DNA of 8,240 nt from an uncultured Oscillibacter sp. (lineage in GTDB: Bacteria; Bacillota; Clostridia; Oscillospirales; Oscillospiraceae), in contig URTS01000082.1 in assembly GCA_900550685.1 (NCBI GenBank), positions 1-8,240 on the forward strand. Reading direction: 5' to 3'. Each line of letters starts with the position of its first letter. The first letter of the stretch is position 1. Under the pieces are notes generated by a model, which was given only the letters and a program-made list of their open reading frames with translations, had not been told where the DNA came from and searched no databases. The translations under genes were made by a program, and so were the position numbers. Shown piece after piece: positions 5,940-8,240 of this stretch.

Positions 5940-6938
5940 CTACCCATGGCGCTTGGCCTCCCACTTTTTCAGAAAGGTCATCCGGTGCTCCGGGCAGGGG
6001 CCGTACTGATCCAGCATCTGGTAATGCAGCTTCGTGCCGTAGCCCTTGTGCTTGGCAAACTGGTACTGGGGGTACTTGGCGTCCAGTTCCGTGGACACAT
6101 ACCGGTCCCGGCTGACCTTGGCCAGAATGGACGCCGCCGCGATGGAGGCGCTTTTGCCGTCGCCTCCCACGATCAGCTGGTGGGGGATCTGAATGGCGTA
6201 CCGGCTGCCGTGGTCCCGGTTGCCATCGATGAAGGCCAGGTCCGGCCGGACCGTCAGGCCGTCGATGGCTTTTTGCATGGCCAGCATCCGGGCGTTGAGA
6301 ATGTCCATCTCGTCGATCTCCGCCGCCTCCAGCAGGGATTTATCTACGCCGGACAGCGCCGCAAAGTAAATGATGGAGCTCCACCCCGTGGACTGCCAGA
6401 TGCCGCTGAGGACATATACCCATTTGAATGCGGGCGCGCTCTGCATAAAGGCCACCGGCTCCAGCCCGAACAGCCCCAGCGCCTTATTGATGATTCCCGA
6501 ATTGGGATTGGTGAACAGGATCACCATGCCGCATACCACGATGGTGGAAATAAAATGGGGCGCATAGGAGATGGTCTGGAAGGTGCGCTTGATCTTTTCG
6601 TGCTCGATCTCGTTCACCATCAGGGCCAGCAGGATGGGCATGGGGAACCCCATCACCAGCGACAAAATGCTGATGGTAAGCGTATTCTTCAAAATGATCG
6701 GGAACCAGTAGGAGCTGAACAGCCGCTGAAAATTCTCCAGCCCGCACCAGGGGCTGCCCAGGATGCCCAGCTTGAATTTATAGTTCTTGAAGGCGATCAC
6801 CACGCCGTACATGGGCTTATAATGAAAAATCAGCAGATAGATCAGCGCCGGAAGCACCATTAGAAGCAGCTGCCAGTGAAGCTGGCTTTTCCGGCGGCGC
6901 GGCGTCAAGGCGGCCGCGCTGTCCATTCGGTTCGTCAT
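5940..6938 (-). CDS. Chimeric frame: LplB-type ABC permease N-terminus joined to RNase HII C-terminus
   Basis: The 332-aa frame joins two unrelated proteins. Residues 1 to about 209 are a binding-protein-dependent sugar ABC permease of the LplB type: a cytoplasmic lead, a first membrane helix at about 22-40, FHYKPMYGVVIAFKNYK, then further helices, ending in SGVDKSLLEAAEID. That is the first half of the EAA loop that docks on the ATPase; the last helices are missing. Residues from about 206 to 332 are RNase HII (rnhB), which removes RNA from RNA/DNA hybrids: EIDEMDILNARMLAMQKAIDGL, Asp238 in FIDGN, Asp260 in VGGD, then SIAAASILAKVSRDR and HKGYGT. Its N-terminal DEAGRG catalytic half is missing. 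The start ATG at 6938 has AGGAG at 6949-6953, spacing 10 nt. The stop overlaps yraN. Neither half should be functional alone, so the join is probably artificial. Confidence 0.85.
   Translation of the reverse strand: MTNRMDSAAALTPRRRKSQLHWQLLLMVLPALIYLLIFHYKPMYGVVIAFKNYKFKLGILGSPWCGLENFQRLFSSYWFPIILKNTLTISILSLVMGFPMPILLALMVNEIEHEKIKRTFQTISYAPHFISTIVVCGMVILFTNPNSGIINKALGLFGLEPVAFMQSAPAFKWVYVLSGIWQSTGWSSIIYFAALSGVDKSLLEAAEIDEMDILNARMLAMQKAIDGLTVRPDLAFIDGNRDHGSRYAIQIPHQLIVGGDGKSASIAAASILAKVSRDRYVSTELDAKYPQYQFAKHKGYGTKLHYQMLDQYGPCPEHRMTFLKKWEAKRHG
6309..6329 (-). other. Junction between the permease and rnhB segments
   Basis: The codons for residues 204-210 (EAAEIDE) fit both the permease EAA motif (EAAEIDG) and the RNase HII motif (AEIDEINIL). 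Everything to the right of here matches only the permease and everything to the left only RNase HII. A short stretch similar in both genes is a typical place for an assembler to cross from one to the other. Natural recombination over the same microhomology is less likely but cannot be ruled out from sequence alone. Confidence 0.75.
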
Positions 6939-6974
6939 TCTCCATTCACTCCTGTTGCGTTTTGCTATGGCCCG

Positions 6975-7003
6975 ATTATAGGCGGACGAATCGTTTTCGT
7001 AAA
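6975..7003 (-). promoter_or_regulatory. Sigma-A-type promoter for the permease gene
   Basis: On the minus strand, TTTACG (6998-7003, 4 of 6 to consensus) and a perfect TATAAT (6975-6980) are spaced by 17 nt. The predicted start is near 6968, giving a leader of about 30 nt that includes the AGGAG at 6949-6953. An 11-bp box (7008-7018) lies 4 bp upstream of the -35 element. Confidence 0.6.
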
Positions 7004-7007
7004 TATA

Positions 7008-7158
7008 GTCAAATTCACAGCAGGACAATCGTTCGGAAAAAGGACGTTTTTTTCGGCTTTTTCTTTTGCTCGTGGTGAATTTGACCACGTTTTTGCCAAA
7101 TCGGTTTTATTTCTGGTGTACAGCGAATTTCACCCTTCTATTTTGGAGAGAATTTGGC
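7008..7158. promoter_or_regulatory. Cluster of GNGAATTTGRC boxes, likely regulator binding sites
   Basis: GTCAAATTCAC at 7008-7018 is the exact reverse complement of GTGAATTTGAC at 7075-7085. Two plus-strand relatives follow: GCGAATTTCAC at 7123-7133 (9 of 11) and GAGAATTTGGC at 7148-7158 (9 of 11). The outer two boxes each end 4 bp from the -35 of the promoter they face and have the same orientation relative to transcription. This fits an activator, for example of the AraC family, which often controls LplB-type sugar loci. No regulator gene is in the window, so the family is a guess. Confidence 0.5.
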
Positions 7159-7162
7159 CACA

Positions 7163-7191
7163 TTGACAGTTTTATTTCATCATGCTACAGT
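7163..7191 (+). promoter_or_regulatory. Sigma-A-type promoter for the GH4 gene
   Basis: A perfect TTGACA (7163-7168) is followed after 17 nt by TACAGT (7186-7191, 4 of 6 to TATAAT). The predicted start is near 7198, giving a leader of about 69 nt. The weak -10 and the box 4 bp upstream of the -35 fit an activated promoter. Confidence 0.6.
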
Positions 7192-7219
7192 GTGTGCAAA
7201 TGATACAGCATGGATTTTT

Positions 7220-7241
7220 CTAGGCTTTCCCTAGGCTTTCC
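7220..7241. repeat. Perfect tandem 11-bp repeat in the GH4 leader
   Basis: CTAGGCTTTCC occurs twice back to back (7220-7230 and 7231-7241) with no mismatch. It lies downstream of the predicted transcription start and 12 nt before the ribosome site at 7253-7258. It could be a regulator or RNA-protein site, or a slippage duplication. Confidence 0.6.
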
Positions 7242-7266
7242 ATCGTTTGAACAGGAGGAACGACAG

Positions 7267-8240
7267 ATGTCCAGGAAATTTGTTCTCATCGGCGCGGGCA
7301 GCCACGTTTTCACCCGCAATCTGGTTCGGGACATTCTCACCTTTCCCGCTTTTGCCGACGCGACCATCGCTTTGGTAGACATCAACCCCGAAGGGCTGGA
7401 ATACGCAGCACATCATTGATGCAGGGCATTACCCCGCCAAGCTGATCTGCACCACCGATCGCACGGAGGTGCTTCCCGGGGCGGACGGCGTGCTGAGTAT
7501 GCTGATGGCCCAGCCGTTGGAGGTTTTTCGGCGTGATCTGGAAATCTGCGAAAAGTACGGTGTTAAGATCAATGTGGGCGACACCCGGAACCCTGCGGGC
7601 ATTTTCCGTTTTCTGCGCACCGCACCCGTCATGCTGGACGTGCTGAAGGACGTTCAGCGCTACTGCCCCAACGCGGTCTTTCTGAACTACACCAACCCCA
7701 TGGCCATGCTTTGCCGCGCCATGCAGGAGGCCGCGCCCGAGGTACTGACCACCGGCCTGTGCCACAGCGTACAGCACGGTATTGAAAAATTCAGCAAAAT
7801 TCTGAATATCCCTGTGAATGAAATCGAATACACCTGCGCCGGCATCAATCATCTGGCCTATTATCTGAAGCTGACCCACAACGGAGAAAACCTGTACCCG
7901 GCCCTGCGGCAGCGCACGCTGAACGATCCGGCGGTGTATGACGAGGACATCGTCCGCAACGAGGTCTTTCTAGCGCTGGGGTATTATGTGACCGAATCCA
8001 GCGGACATTTTTCCGAGTACAGCCCGTGGTTCCGCAAACGGGACGACCTGCTGGAAAAATACTGCTACCGAGGCACCAGCTGGAACACGGGCCGCACCAA
8101 CTTCACCATCGAAGTACGGGAAAAACGGAAAGCAGACTACTACACCGATTTGGAAAAATTTCTCAACGAACCGGCCGACCTCCAGCGCGGCAACGAGTAC
8201 GCCGCCAGCATTTTCAACGCCCTCTTCGGGGACGGCCAGC
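7267..8240 (+). pseudogene. GH4 glycosidase, MelA-like alpha-galactosidase/alpha-glucosidase, frameshifted and cut by window end
   Basis: GH4 enzymes cleave alpha-glycosides by an NAD- and Mn-dependent redox mechanism. The N-terminus MSRKFVLIGAGSHVFTRNLV has the NAD-binding GAGS loop (residues 9-12). The start ATG at 7267 has AGGAGG at 7253-7258, spacing 8 nt. The frame stops at TGA 7417-7419, but the protein continues from about 7406 in the next frame (QHIIDAGHYPAKL...). It includes LNYTNPMAM (Asn codon at 7694), GLCHSVQ (metal-ligand Cys-His at 7760-7765), CAGINHLAYYLKL and YYVTESSGHFSEYSPWF, all close to E. coli MelA as I recall it. Alignment to MelA suggests 4 residues are missing between LEYA and QHI, which fits a 14-nt loss. 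The end is beyond 8240. An LplD-like alpha-galacturonidase is an alternative substrate class. The neighbouring sugar permease supports a carbohydrate role. Confidence 0.85.

Larger units (their letters stand above)
6939..7266. promoter_or_regulatory. Divergent intergenic region between permease and GH4 genes
   Basis: This 328-nt, relatively AT-rich stretch holds no gene. It contains two outward-facing promoters, several copies of an 11-bp GAATTT-centred box, an inverted repeat CGTGGT (7071-7076) / ACCACG (7084-7089), and a tandem 11-bp repeat close to the GH4 ribosome site. The open frame through 6939-7088 that extends the permease upstream covers its ribosome site and -10 element, and is not taken as coding. 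Confidence 0.75.

Noticed and set aside
5685..6863. A 392-codon open frame on the plus strand
   Set aside because: It is antisense to yraN and the permease/rnhB frame and crosses the suspected join. No domain is recognisable and the minus-strand proteins are clear.
5940..6938. A new membrane-anchored RNase HII fusion enzyme
   Set aside because: The RNase HII part lacks its N-terminal acidic catalytic residues and the permease part ends inside the EAA loop, so neither activity would survive. The join lies exactly on a stretch similar in both families.
6939..7088. N-terminal extension of the permease by 50 codons
   Set aside because: It would include the ribosome site at 6949-6953 and the -10 and -35 elements, and its translation is basic and unlike permease N-termini.

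Overview
The window looks like a contig from a moderately high-GC Firmicute, most likely a gut Clostridium relative of the Oscillospirales type. This is an inference from canonical AGGAGG ribosome sites, tightly packed genes, the gene set and protein sequences resembling that group. No rRNA, tRNA, CRISPR array or insertion sequence was seen.

Left part (1 to about 6310): every gene is on the minus strand, so it reads from right to left. The order of transcription is the 3' part of rnhB (RNase HII), yraN, thrC (threonine synthase), a small two-helix membrane protein of unknown function, a COG1768-like metallophosphoesterase, tig (trigger factor), clpP and clpX (cut by the left edge). The first five are separated by 28 nt or less, or overlap, and look like one transcription unit. 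tig has its own likely promoter plus a pair of palindromes in its leader. tig, clpP and clpX form the familiar folding and proteolysis cluster: trigger factor catches nascent chains, and ClpX unfolds substrates into the ClpP chamber.

Right part (about 6330 to 8240): this is a different kind of locus, a divergent sugar-utilisation region. An LplB-type ABC permease is on the minus strand and a GH4 alpha-galactosidase/alpha-glucosidase (MelA-like) is on the plus strand. They share a 328-nt intergenic region with two facing promoters. A near-identical 11-bp box lies exactly 4 bp upstream of each -35 element, suggesting one activator drives both directions.

The two parts are joined inside one open reading frame. 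The N-terminal two thirds of the permease runs in frame into the C-terminal part of RNase HII, across a short stretch (AEID) that both families have. Each protein loses essential parts, so I read this as a chimeric join, probably a metagenome assembly error, and not as a new fusion enzyme. Two other lesions lie nearby: an in-frame TGA replacing a conserved glycine codon near the start of yraN, and a frameshift in the GH4 gene that fits loss of about 14 nt. I found no convincing undescribed biological system. The most interesting real signals are the matched activator-like boxes in the divergent promoter and the tandem palindromes ahead of tig.
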